Source: Chryseobacterium sp. 52
GTDB lineage: Bacteria; Bacteroidota; Bacteroidia; Flavobacteriales; Weeksellaceae
Direction: 5' to 3'
DNA: 64,000 nt
NCBI RefSeq assembly: GCF_002754245.1
Contig: NZ_PEEX01000001.1
Span: 2,832,001 to 2,896,000 of the forward strand
Both the position numbers and the translations under genes were made by a program. Of the stretch, positions 1-8,320 are shown piece by piece. The number at the start of each line of letters is the position of its first letter. Position 1 is the first letter of the stretch. The notes under the pieces were generated by a model. It was not told where the DNA came from and searched no databases. It saw only the letters and a list, made by a program, of their open reading frames with translations.

Positions 1-1
1 A

Positions 2-133
2 TTGCTTAAAGAAGGTGAAACTGCTACATTATTAATCCCACCAGCAATGGCTTACGGAGAAAGAGGAGCAGGAGGAGTTATCCCACCAAACGCCTGGTTG
101 ATTTTCGATGTTGAGCTTGTGAAAGTACAGTAA
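2..133 (+). CDS. FKBP-type peptidyl-prolyl cis-trans isomerase, C-terminal end (partial)
   Basis: The window opens inside this gene; 43 codons and a TAA stop remain. The residues include [19 protein letters not shown] and [10 protein letters not shown], the usual C-terminal signature of FKBP-fold prolyl isomerases, which speed cis-trans isomerisation of X-Pro bonds during protein folding. The N-terminal part, including any signal peptide or lipobox, lies outside the window, so cellular location cannot be judged. A strong hairpin terminator follows 20 bases downstream. The family call is firm despite the truncation. Confidence 0.88.
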   Translation: MLKEGETATLLIPPAMAYGERGAGGVIPPNAWLIFDVELVKVQ

Positions 134-427
134 TTGATATTTTAAGATATTGAAAGCCGTCCGTGAGGACGGCTTTTTTTGTTCTTTTTTTTGATTTAAA
201 TATTGAAATTACCGTATAAATACGGATTTCTGTAAGGTTCTATAAATGTATATTTATAAATTAGAATTGAATTATTTATATTTTAAAATAAAAATGGATT
301 CAGAGAATATGAAGAGCACACAGAATTTATTAAAACAATGTTTTGAAAATAAAAGTATATTTTAATAATTTTAGATCTACAGTAATTAAAAATTAAATAC
401 AAAAAACAATTGATATAATGATGAAGG
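134..427. other. AT-rich intergenic region
   Basis: After the terminator this stretch is very AT-rich and holds no convincing gene. A 23-codon open frame starts at 294 and a short unstarted frame reading FREYEEHTEF overlaps it, so a decayed coding fragment is possible but unsupported. No clear TAnnTTTG promoter box is visible before the next gene. Confidence 0.4.
153..182 (+). terminator. Rho-independent terminator of the FKBP gene
   Basis: Ten-base perfect stem AAAGCCGTCC / GGACGGCTTT around a GTGA loop, followed directly by a T run. It closes transcription of the isomerase gene that ends 20 bases upstream. Confidence 0.9.
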
Positions 428-1129
428 ATGTTTTTTAAAAAAAATAAGTTAGTTATGAGTGATAATTTATTGAAAAATGCTGAAAAAACCGTACGGAATA
501 TACTTATAATAGTTATAGTTTATATTCTCATTATTTTTGCACTATATTTTGGACTTTCTACGGATAATATTGACAAGTGGGGGCAATTTGGAGATTTTTT
601 AGGTGGTGTTATAAATTCATTTTTATCGATAATTAATTTAATTGTATTAATCTTTATAACAATTAAAATTGTAAATATTGAAGAAAATAGGAATTTGGAC
701 TCTTTAGCTAAAGGTGTGAGGCCTTTACCCATCTTAGAGATTACCATTGGTATTGATGAATTAAAAATTAATCTTTGTAACATTGGATTGGGACCTTTAT
801 TAATAAAAGATTTGCAAATAACTTCTAGGGGGATGAAATATACCAATTTTAAGGATATGTTGGATAAGTTTCCACATTCTAAAAGACTTAAATATTTGGC
901 TTCTAAAAAACAAACAATAAGACGTGAGAATTGCTCTGAACTTTTACAAATTAAAGTAGAACAAGACAAAACGTCAAATTTATATGACCAACAAATAGAT
1001 AGTTTGAACAGAATAAAGGAAGAATTAAGTAGTTATAAAATAATATTAAAATATACTGACATTTACGAGAATGAAATGCCAATATATGAAGATAGCCTTG
1101 AAGATATTGTTATGAACTGTAAGCAATAG
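428..1129 (+). CDS. Two-helix membrane protein, N-terminus like putative phage-abortive-infection proteins
   Basis: A 233-residue protein of unknown function. Two hydrophobic helices lie at about residues 22-45 and 60-85, joined by the segment IDKWGQFGDFLGGVINSFLS. That GxFGDFxGGxxNxxLS pattern between two helices recalls the N-terminal module of proteins annotated as putative abortive infection (AbiC-like) membrane proteins, but also occurs in other small membrane proteins. The rest (about 95-233) is predicted cytoplasmic, with alternating beta-like segments and a late charged helical stretch. Codon usage is more AT-rich than in neighbouring genes, which suggests foreign origin. The start could also be the ATG at 455. 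A defence role is inference only. Confidence 0.6.
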   Translation: MFFKKNKLVMSDNLLKNAEKTVRNILIIVIVYILIIFALYFGLSTDNIDKWGQFGDFLGGVINSFLSIINLIVLIFITIKIVNIEENRNLDSLAKGVRPLPILEITIGIDELKINLCNIGLGPLLIKDLQITSRGMKYTNFKDMLDKFPHSKRLKYLASKKQTIRRENCSELLQIKVEQDKTSNLYDQQIDSLNRIKEELSSYKIILKYTDIYENEMPIYEDSLEDIVMNCKQ

Positions 1130-1146
1130 GCTAAGATAAAATTCCC

Positions 1147-1154
1147 TACTTTCG
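1147..1154 (+). promoter_or_regulatory. Candidate -7 box TACTTTCG
   Basis: TACTTTCG differs by one base from the Bacteroidota consensus TAnnTTTG and lies 14 bases before the ATG at 1169. No clear -33 TTG is seen at the right spacing. Confidence 0.35.
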
Positions 1155-1168
1155 TGTAAAATTCCCAC

Positions 1169-2335
1169 ATGAAAAAAATCCTCTACACCCTCCTCATACT
1201 CTCCACGGCCACTTTTTCCGCCCAAGGCAAGAAATTCTTCAAAAGCGGAGAAGTACAATTGCAAAATCCGGTAGAGAAGATTAATTTGAAATTTGCCAAT
1301 GATCTGCCTTTTGTGCAGGTGAGCATTAACGGTAAATCATATAATTTTCTATTTGATACAGGCGCACCTACGGTAATTTCTACTGCGGTATATACTGAGC
1401 TGGGATTAGAGGAAAAGCATAAAAGCAAGGTAAAGGATTCACAGAAGAATAAACATGAACAGATTTTTACCATTCTGCCGGAAATGACTGTTGATAAAGC
1501 CGTTTTCAAAGATGTAGGAGCAATTGTAATGGATTTCAGTGTTTCTGAACTCAGCTGTTTCAGGATTGATGGAATTTTGGGAGCCAACCAGATGGCAAAA
1601 CTATTCTGGAAAGTCAATTATTCAGAAAATTCAATGGAAGTCTCAAAAGATCTGACACAATTTAACCTCACGGATTATGATGTGGTGATTCCTTTCAGCC
1701 CAAGACCACAGAAAACGCCTATTGTAGAAACCAATCTGCAGGGCAAAAAAATAGAACTCACCTTCGATACCGGTTTTTCCGGAAGGATAAAGATCACAGA
1801 CAACGCCTATAATGCTCAAAAAGCATTAAAGAGTATAGAAGTCTATGGAACGAGTTCTGTCGGCGCGTACGGGGCTGGAAAGCCTGCGCCGGGCTATATT
1901 TTCAGGACGGCAGCTCTGCCATTGGGAAACAGAAGTTTTTCAAATGAAATCATTGCTACCGGAAATGCCAGCCTGATCGGAAACGATTTCTTTAAAAACT
2001 TTATTTTTATCCTCGACTGGTCCGGAAATAAAATCTACATGAAGCGTATCAAAAATGAACCTGCAAAGTTGGAATCTTTCGGTTTTGGGTACCGTTTTAT
2101 AGATGCAAAACCAACGGTTGCGTTCGTATTCCAGGAAGAAAATTTCCCACTGAAAGTAGGAGATGCTATCATCAGCATCAACAATGTCATCCTTGATAAT
2201 CTGGACAAAGAAGGAGCCTGTCATTATTTTCTCAATAAAGTAGAGAGCGGGCAGAATGCAATCAACGTGAAAATAAGGAGAGACGGGAAGGAGATGGAGG
2301 TGAAGCTTGAGAAGAAAGAGTTTCTGGGAGTTTAG
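1169..2335 (+). CDS. Secreted retropepsin-like aspartic protease with C-terminal PDZ domain
   Basis: A 388-residue exported protein. Residues 1-19 form a signal peptide ending SAQ. Two aspartyl-protease half-sites are visible: FLFDTGAP with D63 and LTFDTGFS with D200, each with the hydrophobic-D-T-G pattern of the retropepsin-like (gag-asp / Asp_protease_2) fold. A single chain with two half-sites would form the catalytic pair internally. Residues from about 300 to 385 resemble a PDZ domain (FPLKVGDAIISINNVILD), probably binding substrate C-termini. It appears monocistronic. Related proteins are common in Bacteroidota but substrates are mostly unknown. Confidence 0.82.
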   Translation: MKKILYTLLILSTATFSAQGKKFFKSGEVQLQNPVEKINLKFANDLPFVQVSINGKSYNFLFDTGAPTVISTAVYTELGLEEKHKSKVKDSQKNKHEQIFTILPEMTVDKAVFKDVGAIVMDFSVSELSCFRIDGILGANQMAKLFWKVNYSENSMEVSKDLTQFNLTDYDVVIPFSPRPQKTPIVETNLQGKKIELTFDTGFSGRIKITDNAYNAQKALKSIEVYGTSSVGAYGAGKPAPGYIFRTAALPLGNRSFSNEIIATGNASLIGNDFFKNFIFILDWSGNKIYMKRIKNEPAKLESFGFGYRFIDAKPTVAFVFQEENFPLKVGDAIISINNVILDNLDKEGACHYFLNKVESGQNAINVKIRRDGKEMEVKLEKKEFLGV

Positions 2336-2393
2336 TGAAGTATTTGAGGGTTTTAGAGTACTAGCGTTTTATTATGAGAGGATTTGGGCGAAT

Positions 2394-2530
2394 AAAAATC
2401 TTCGATTTTTTTTAAACTTCAGTGAACTTCTATACTCAATGCTTTTTACTTAAAAAAACTTCAGTACTAAAAAACTTTTGTAGCTTTTGTGGTTAAAAAA
2501 TCCCGCAGATTTCTCAGATTAGGCAGATTT
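2394..2530 (+). repeat. Intergenic repeat, copy 1: modules A-B-C
   Basis: Three short sequences recur here and, on the other strand, at 52429-52571. Module A is 2394-2433 (AAAAATCTTCGATTTTTTTT then AAACTTCAGTGAACTTCTAT), module B 2472-2494 (AAACTTTTGTAGCTTTTG then TGGTT), module C 2501-2530 (TCCCGCAGATTTCTCAG then ATTAGGCAGATTT). Both copies are in gene-free DNA. The rest of the interval 2336-2659 holds only the terminator at its right end. Confidence 0.7.
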
Positions 2531-2603
2531 AATGATTGTCAGTATAAAAGTCTTTCACAGATTTCCCATATTTTTATGACTGTTTCCAAAGAGATCATAA
2601 ATA

Positions 2604-2637
2604 TAAAAAAAACCGTTCAAATTTATTGAACGGTTTT
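2604..2637 (-). terminator. Terminator of the small membrane protein gene
   Basis: Twelve-base perfect stem AAAACCGTTCAA / TTGAACGGTTTT at 2609-2637 with an ATTTA loop. Read on the minus strand it is followed by a U run, and it lies 23 bases past the stop of the minus-strand gene at 2660. Confidence 0.82.
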
Positions 2638-2659
2638 CTAGTAAAAGTAGAAATTAAAA

Positions 2660-2923
2660 TTATACGTGTCTTGATTTCTTCCTCATGTGGGAAGAATTCA
2701 TTTTCCCGGCAAGGGAACCAATAAATACAAGTCCAAAGCCAAGGTAAGCCGCAAATGCGGTTAAATATACTATTAAGCTGTTAAAACTAGGTTCTGTAGC
2801 ATATACAAGATATACCAGTGTGGAAAAAACGGCAAAACTTAACAGAAGCATCAGGCTCCAGATATTCATTTTTGCGGCATCTTCATTTCTCTTAAAAATC
2901 ATTTCAAAAAAGTCTCTCATCAT
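2660..2923 (-). CDS. Small two-helix membrane protein of unknown function
   Basis: An 87-residue protein. An N-terminal amphipathic charged segment (MRDFFEMIFKRNEDAAKMN) precedes two hydrophobic helices at about 20-42 and 50-70, with a basic tail ending KKSRHV that suggests the C-terminus is cytoplasmic. I do not recognise a family. A second Met immediately follows the first, so the start may be 2920. The gene stands alone, with a terminator downstream and a long gene-poor region upstream. Confidence 0.6.
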   Translation of the reverse strand: MMRDFFEMIFKRNEDAAKMNIWSLMLLLSFAVFSTLVYLVYATEPSFNSLIVYLTAFAAYLGFGLVFIGSLAGKMNSSHMRKKSRHV

Positions 2924-3120
2924 AAATCACTTTTTAAGGGTTATACATTTGTTTTCCGTTCTTTAATAGAACGGTCCGGAATCATTTTCCGTTATGAATT
3001 AATAGCCTATCGATCATGGCTAAAACTTAGCTAAGGTCATGATCTTATGGCCATTTGATTGTTCTGCATCAGGGTATGCTTTAAGCTGCCCATAAAATTG
3101 TAATTAAAAACCAGTATTGA

Positions 3121-3291
3121 ATTCCGGAAGGAGTTCATGAGCTTTATGACACCGTACACAAGTATCATCGTAAAATGGAATTGATAAGAGGATTATCTTT
3201 TCCGTTGCATACGGTATCTAAAGAGAAAGGATCATATAAATATGAAAATAGCCTTTATCCGGCCCAGCGAAAACTGAAAATTCCGCGGTAA
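3121..3291 (+). pseudogene. Unstarted 56-codon open frame, possible gene remnant
   Basis: The frame opens right after a TGA at 3118-3120 and runs to TAA. It encodes IPEGVHELYDTVHKYHRKME and later LYPAQRKLKIPR, a mixed, protein-like composition unlike random translation of AT-rich DNA. The first ATG would leave only 36 codons. I do not recognise a family. It could be the 3' end of a decayed gene, or chance. Confidence 0.25.
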
Positions 3292-3373
3292 CCTTTCCTC
3301 ATCGTCTGTGTTTTAAATAATTTTTTTTCAGTGAATTAGCTTGCGAATTTCATGCCAAAGTGAATTTTTTAAC

Positions 3374-3404
3374 TTGTTTTTATGAATAAGTAACTTTAAG
3401 TTTG
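3374..3404 (+). promoter_or_regulatory. Promoter of the 171-residue hypothetical gene
   Basis: TTG at 3374-3376, a 20-base spacer, then TAAGTTTG at 3397-3404. This matches the Bacteroidota primary sigma-factor pattern (-33 TTG, -7 TAnnTTTG) and lies 17 bases before the ATG. Confidence 0.55.
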
Positions 3405-3421
3405 TATAAATTCAATATTAA

Positions 3422-3937
3422 ATGACTCATGAAAGTGTAAAGGAGAATCTGGAAATCTGTGTGGTCAACTTTATAAAATTGGTAGAAGATCAATGCTGGA
3501 ATACAATTTCACCTCATTTAACTTTTATCATTTCAGATTTTAATGAATTTGATGGAGAAAATTTTCCTGAAATAGAAAAACTGAGAAATAAAGCGAATAG
3601 TTCTAAAAGACCTGGGACATTAGAGGAAATTACTGAAGTCTTAAATAATGAATTTCAGGATCTTTACGATGTTAATGTTTATATTTTTAAAGCATTAAAG
3701 AAAAATACGATTATAGAGATTCAATATTACCGAAAATCAGATATGGAGCCTGATTATTATGATAAAATAAAAGATAACCCGCCAATGTTTCATAAAAAAA
3801 TCAGACGTCCAAGATATGCTATGGAAGGACATAAATTTGATGTCAACTGGCAATATGGAGGAGGAATAAGGCATTATTGGAATAACTTTCTTTATGAATT
3901 TAAATATAGAAGAATAATGAAGAAGTTAAAGAAATAA
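3422..3937 (+). CDS. Cytoplasmic protein of unknown function
   Basis: A 171-residue protein with no signal peptide or membrane helix. The N-terminal part (1-100) reads as helices and strands; residues 100-140 contain EIQYYRKSDMEPDYYDK and a proline-rich turn NPPMFHKKIRRPRY; the C-terminus is strongly basic (YEFKYRRIMKKLKK). I do not recognise it. It has its own promoter and is AT-rich compared with the peptidase operon that follows. Confidence 0.6.
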   Translation: MTHESVKENLEICVVNFIKLVEDQCWNTISPHLTFIISDFNEFDGENFPEIEKLRNKANSSKRPGTLEEITEVLNNEFQDLYDVNVYIFKALKKNTIIEIQYYRKSDMEPDYYDKIKDNPPMFHKKIRRPRYAMEGHKFDVNWQYGGGIRHYWNNFLYEFKYRRIMKKLKK

Positions 3938-4110
3938 GAGGTTAATTGAAATTTCAGCTTCATCAAAGTCAACTTGCTGACAAAACCTTTGCTCCTTAAA
4001 ATCAAAATTATTTACATTAAACCTTTGCATTAAAAAATATATTTAATATAAAATATACTTTAAGTGAAATTATATAACGTTAATTAAATCAGTATTTTGT
4101 ATTTTTTAAT

Positions 4111-4144
4111 TTTGGCACAAAGTAATAAGCCCTTGTGCCAAAAT
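4111..4144 (-). terminator. Probable terminator of the M28 peptidase operon
   Basis: Eleven-base perfect inverted repeat TTTTGGCACAA / TTGTGCCAAAA with a 12-base loop, 23 bases beyond the minus-strand stop at 4167. The U tract that follows on the minus strand is weak, so efficiency is uncertain. Confidence 0.55.
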
Positions 4145-4166
4145 GAATAAATAGTAATTACAAAAA

Positions 4167-5525
4167 CTACCAGTTTTTATCAATCATATAAATAATCTGG
4201 GTCATAGCGGTAGCACCCAAAAGAAGCTCTCTTCTGTTCACTTTCTCAAAAGTATCTTCTTCCGTATGATGGATATCAAAATACCTTTGGGAATCAGGAA
4301 CCAGTTCTGCCGTGGGAACTCCCATATCGTGAAGAGGATAAATATCTGTTCCCGAATATTTACCTTCAAAATTATAAACGCCATAGGGGAAAAATAAACC
4401 AGCCCAAGTCTTAATCTGATTTCTCTTTTCATCATTCATTTCCAGCGCAATACCTCTTGGTGTAAAACCTCCCGCATCCGATTCTATGGCAAAAATATGT
4501 TTCTCGTTCTTTTCTTTGGCTGTTTTTCCGTATTGAATACCTCCTTTTACGCCGTTTTCTTCATTGGCAAAGCAAACGACTCTGATGGTGTGATTATTTT
4601 TAATTCCCAGCTTTTTAAACGTTCTCAGGACTTCAATACTCTGTACTATTCCGGCCCCGTCATCATGAGCACCTTCGCCCACATCCCACGAATCAAGATG
4701 TCCTCCGACTACAATCACGCTCTGGTCTTTTTTACCCGTAATCTCACCGATGACAGAATGGGAAAGCTTTTCGCCTTTCATACCACAGTTTGAATTCAGC
4801 TTTGCGGTCACTTTCTGAGTTTTAAGAAGGGCTTCCAGCTCGTCCGCGGTAGTATTTCCGATGGCTATGGCAGGAATTTTTGAAACTTTATCTTCATAGC
4901 GCATTCCTCCTGTATGCGGAACGTCGTCAAAAGCGGAAGACAGAGATCTGATAATAGCAAACTTTCCGCCTTTTTTAGCGGTCAGTGAAGCTGCGTTTAC
5001 TCTGTATTTTGCAGCATCGCTATAGCCTTTAAAAGTTTCTACAAAAGACTGACTGAAAGGGTAGTTAAAGAATACAATCTTATCCTTTACTTGATCAGCA
5101 GGAAGCTTGTCATATTCTTCCATAGATTTTACGATGATGATCTCACCGGCAATGTCTTTTCCGCCTGTTCCTTCAGAGTTTCCAAGGGAAAGCATTTTCA
5201 GATTTTTCCATTTTCCGTCAGAGGTTTTGATCTGAAAAGACTCTTTTCCTCTGGTCCATACCGGGACCATTACTTCCTGAAGCCATACCTTGTCTGCACC
5301 GGCATCACGAAGCTTCTGTTCTGCCCATTTTACGGCTTTCTCATAAGCTTCCGAGCCACTGAGACGGTGGCCTATATTTTTGCTTAAATCCCTAAGCTCT
5401 GTATATCCTTTGCCATTGTTCAGTATTTCTGTAGAAATCTTACTGAACTGTATAGAATCTTCTTTAGACTGACCAAAAGCAGCCATGCCTAAGAATAATA
5501 ATGAAGTTCCAATTATCTTTTTCAT
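4167..5525 (-). CDS. Secreted M28-family metallopeptidase, copy 1
   Basis: A 452-residue zinc aminopeptidase-type protein with a signal peptide (1-19, ending AFGQ). A PA-like insert at about 120-240 precedes the catalytic core. All expected M28 residues are present: H276 and D278 in GGHLDSWD, bridging D288 in GAHDDGAG, base and ligand E322-E323 in ANEENG, D350 in ESDAGG and H419/H420 in DIHHTEEDTF. It should cleave peptides outside the cytoplasm or in the periplasm. It is the last of three tandem paralogues and starts 3 bases after copy 2 stops. Parts of the catalytic core are identical to copy 2, suggesting recent duplication or gene conversion. Confidence 0.9.
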   Translation of the reverse strand: MKKIIGTSLLFLGMAAFGQSKEDSIQFSKISTEILNNGKGYTELRDLSKNIGHRLSGSEAYEKAVKWAEQKLRDAGADKVWLQEVMVPVWTRGKESFQIKTSDGKWKNLKMLSLGNSEGTGGKDIAGEIIIVKSMEEYDKLPADQVKDKIVFFNYPFSQSFVETFKGYSDAAKYRVNAASLTAKKGGKFAIIRSLSSAFDDVPHTGGMRYEDKVSKIPAIAIGNTTADELEALLKTQKVTAKLNSNCGMKGEKLSHSVIGEITGKKDQSVIVVGGHLDSWDVGEGAHDDGAGIVQSIEVLRTFKKLGIKNNHTIRVVCFANEENGVKGGIQYGKTAKEKNEKHIFAIESDAGGFTPRGIALEMNDEKRNQIKTWAGLFFPYGVYNFEGKYSGTDIYPLHDMGVPTAELVPDSQRYFDIHHTEEDTFEKVNRRELLLGATAMTQIIYMIDKNW

Positions 5526-5528
5526 AGT

Positions 5529-6887
5529 TTACCAGTTTTTATCGATCATATAAATAAGTTGTGTCATCACTGCAGCACCCAGAAGGAGCTCTCTGCGGTT
5601 GACTTTTTCAAAAGTGTCTTCTTCGGTGTGGTGGATATCAAAATAACGTTGTGGATCAGGAACCAGCTCTGCCGTGGGAACCCCCATTTCATGCAAGGGA
5701 GCAATATCTGATCCTGAATACTTTCCTTCAAAATTATAAACTCCGTAAGGAAGGAAAAGACTTACCCAACTTTGGATCTGCTTTCTGTTTTTATCGTTCA
5801 TTTCCAGGGAAATTCCTCTTGGAGAAAAGCCGCCTGCATCAGATTCTATCGCAAAAAGATGTTTTTCATTGCTGTCTTTTGCTATTTTTCCGTATTGTTT
5901 TCCGCCCTTAGTTCCATTTTCTTCATTAGCGAAACATACCGCTCTGATGGTATGGTTATTTTGTATTCCTAATTTTTTAAACGTTCTCAAAACTTCAATA
6001 CTCTGTACTATCCCGGCTCCGTCATCATGGGCACCTTCACCTACGTCCCAGGAATCAAGATGTCCTCCGACTACAATAACGCTCTGGTCTTTTTTACCTG
6101 TAATCTCACCAATAACAGAGTGGGAGAGCTTCTCGCCTTTCATTCCACAATTGGAATTGAGTTTTGCGGTGACTTTTCTATTTTTTAATAGTGCTTCCAG
6201 TTCATCTGCAGTGGTGTTTCCGATAGTCACTGCCGGGACTTTGGAAATATCATCATCATAACGCATATTTCCGGTATGAGGAACATCATCAAACGCTGAA
6301 GACAGTGATCTGACGATTGCAAATTTACCTCCTTTTTTAGCAGTTAAATTAGCAGCCGAACGTCGGTAAGCTCCGGCTTCCCGATACGCAATAAAAGTTT
6401 GTACATGTGACTGATTAAAAGGGTTGTTAAAGAAGACGATCTTATCCTTTACTTGATCTGCGGGAAGTCTGTCATATTCCTCCAGGGATTTCACCATGAT
6501 AATCTCACCCGATACATCTTTTCCACCTGTTCCTTCGGAATTTCCCAGAGAAAGCATTTTCAGTTTTTTCCATTGGCCATCTGCTGTTTTGATGAGCAGA
6601 GATTCTTTTCCTCTGACCCAAACCGGAATCATCACTTCCTGAAGCCATACTTTGTCGGCACCAGCTTCACGGAGTTTTTGTTCCGCCCATTTTACCGATT
6701 TTTCATAAGCTTCGGTACCACTGAGACGGTTTCCGATATTTTTTGTGAGATCTTTAAGTTCAAGATAACCTTTACCGTTATTCAGTATTTCCGTAGAAAT
6801 TTTACTGAACTGTATAGAATCTTCTTTAGACTGTCCGGAAAAAGCCATACTTAACATCAAAAGCGAAAGGGTAACGGTTTTTTTCAT
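5529..6887 (-). CDS. Secreted M28-family metallopeptidase, copy 2
   Basis: A 452-residue paralogue of copy 1 with the same length and layout: signal peptide at 1-19, PA-like insert and a C-terminal di-zinc catalytic core. The motifs GGHLDSWD, GAHDDGAG, ANEENG, ESDAGG and DIHHTEEDTF are intact, so it should be active. It sits between copies 1 and 3, with spacings of 3 and 1 bases, and is almost certainly cotranscribed and translationally coupled. Divergence from copy 1 is concentrated in the signal peptide and in about residues 155-220, where substrate specificity may differ. Confidence 0.9.
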   Translation of the reverse strand: MKKTVTLSLLMLSMAFSGQSKEDSIQFSKISTEILNNGKGYLELKDLTKNIGNRLSGTEAYEKSVKWAEQKLREAGADKVWLQEVMIPVWVRGKESLLIKTADGQWKKLKMLSLGNSEGTGGKDVSGEIIMVKSLEEYDRLPADQVKDKIVFFNNPFNQSHVQTFIAYREAGAYRRSAANLTAKKGGKFAIVRSLSSAFDDVPHTGNMRYDDDISKVPAVTIGNTTADELEALLKNRKVTAKLNSNCGMKGEKLSHSVIGEITGKKDQSVIVVGGHLDSWDVGEGAHDDGAGIVQSIEVLRTFKKLGIQNNHTIRAVCFANEENGTKGGKQYGKIAKDSNEKHLFAIESDAGGFSPRGISLEMNDKNRKQIQSWVSLFLPYGVYNFEGKYSGSDIAPLHEMGVPTAELVPDPQRYFDIHHTEEDTFEKVNRRELLLGAAVMTQLIYMIDKNW

Positions 6888-6888
6888 T

Positions 6889-8292
6889 TTACCAGTTTTT
6901 ATCGATCATAAAAATCAGCTGGGTCATTGCTGTAGCACCCAGCAGCAGCTCTCTTTTATTAACTTTATCAAAGGTGTCTTCCACTGAATGATGATAGTCA
7001 AAATAACGCTGTGTATCGACAACAATCTCTGCCAGGGGAATATCCATTTTTTTTAAGGGTGAAATATCCTGTATGGCGTAGGTTTGGTCAAAATCATAGA
7101 TTCCGTAAGGCAGGAAGTAGTTTTTCCACTCGAAGATCTGTCTTCTCCTTTGAGAGGGCATGTCCAATGAAAATCCTCTCGGAGAATAACCTCCGGAATC
7201 CGTTCCTAAAGCAAAAATATGTTTCTCGTCTTTCTTTTTTACATAAGAGGCGTACATTTCACGTCCCTGACCGCCGTTTTCACTGTTGGCATACAGAACA
7301 ACCCTTATTGTATGGTTATTCGTAAAACCAAGGGCTTTTAAAGCTCTTAAGACTTCAATACACTGTACCACTCCGGAGCCATCATCGTGAGCGCCTTCTG
7401 CAAAATCCCAGGAATCAAGCTGTGCTCCCAGAACAATGACTTTAGCATCCTTATTTCCGGGAATCTCGCCGATAATATTCTGATTGACAGCTTCACCTTT
7501 TAATTCAGCGGACATATTCAGTTTTGCCGTTACTTTTTGTTTTTTAAGGAGCTTTTCCAATTCGTCAGCAGATTTTACACCGATGGTTACAGCGGGAATT
7601 CTAACCTTGTCGTCCGGTTCGTAATAGATCATTTTAGCATGAGGTGTGTCATCTGAAGCCGTAGTCAGGGATCTGATGATCAGGCCTTTTGCACCTCTTT
7701 TTCCAATTACTGAAGCTGATAAAAGTCTTGATTTTGCCGTAGCAAGATATGAATCAACCGTACTGATAACCTTTGGGTCGAGGGGCATATTGACGAAAAC
7801 AATTTTATCCTTTAATTGTAAAGAAGTCAAAGCGTTAAGCTCCGTGATGTCATTAATCAGTATAATTTCAGCAGTAAGATCTTTACCTCCGGTTCCTTCT
7901 GAATTTCCAAAAGAAAGCATTCTGATATTTTTCCAATCTCCATTACCTGTTTTGATCTGTAGAGATTCTTTTCCTCTGATCCATACCGGAACTTTGACAT
8001 CCTGTTTCCAGATATTCTGTGCACCGGCTTCTTTAAGCTTCTTTTCAGCCCATTCAGTCGCTTTCGCGTACCCCGGAGTTGCGCTGAATCGGGGGCCGAT
8101 GCCTTTGGTGAGTTCTCCCAGGTTTTCGTAGGCCGTACCATTGCCCATGACCTCGTCTGAGATCTTTTTGAATTCATCGTGGTAGTTGAATTTTGCCGTA
8201 GTTGCCTTTTTTACAGGCTTTTTCTGTGGCTTTTTTTGAGAAAATAAAAATCCACTCAAAAAGAGTGGAAGTATAATGAAGATTTTTTTCAT
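6889..8292 (-). CDS. Secreted M28-family protein, copy 3, probable inactive paralogue
   Basis: A 467-residue protein and the promoter-proximal gene of the operon. It has a signal peptide, then a lysine-rich insert (KKPQKKPVKKATTAK) absent from the other copies. The fold is conserved, but two key residues are changed: the zinc-ligand His of GGHLDSWD is Gln (GAQLDSWD, Q291) and the general-base Glu of ANEENG is Ser (ANSENG, S337). The remaining ligands D303, E338, D365 and H434/H435 are kept. By analogy with M28 enzymes such as Aeromonas aminopeptidase these changes should abolish normal di-zinc catalysis. It may be a binding protein, chaperone or enzyme with altered chemistry. Confidence 0.87.
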   Translation of the reverse strand: MKKIFIILPLFLSGFLFSQKKPQKKPVKKATTAKFNYHDEFKKISDEVMGNGTAYENLGELTKGIGPRFSATPGYAKATEWAEKKLKEAGAQNIWKQDVKVPVWIRGKESLQIKTGNGDWKNIRMLSFGNSEGTGGKDLTAEIILINDITELNALTSLQLKDKIVFVNMPLDPKVISTVDSYLATAKSRLLSASVIGKRGAKGLIIRSLTTASDDTPHAKMIYYEPDDKVRIPAVTIGVKSADELEKLLKKQKVTAKLNMSAELKGEAVNQNIIGEIPGNKDAKVIVLGAQLDSWDFAEGAHDDGSGVVQCIEVLRALKALGFTNNHTIRVVLYANSENGGQGREMYASYVKKKDEKHIFALGTDSGGYSPRGFSLDMPSQRRRQIFEWKNYFLPYGIYDFDQTYAIQDISPLKKMDIPLAEIVVDTQRYFDYHHSVEDTFDKVNKRELLLGATAMTQLIFMIDKNW

Positions 8293-8320
8293 TTTTTATT
8301 TACCTTTCTTTTTCCGATGA

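Larger units (their letters stand above)
2924..3421. other. Gene-poor interval with dyad and open-frame remnant
   Basis: Apart from the fragment at 3121-3291 and the promoter at 3374-3404, the only structure is an imperfect dyad at 3012-3044 (GATCATGGCTAA against TTAGC plus CATGATC, with a six-base insert in the right arm). Confidence 0.4.

Noticed and set aside
2336..2659. Search for tRNA or small RNA genes in this and other gaps
   Set aside because: I saw no cloverleaf arms, GGTTCGA-type T-loop or CCA-like ends in any intergenic region, so no RNA gene is claimed.
7646..8131. 161-codon open frame antisense to the third M28 gene
   Set aside because: Ser/Leu/Pro-rich translation without motif, wholly inside a gene with a signal peptide and conserved fold.
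4167..8292. Triplet as an assembly artefact
   Set aside because: The three copies differ at many positions, have different lengths and signal peptides, and keep separate clean starts and stops.
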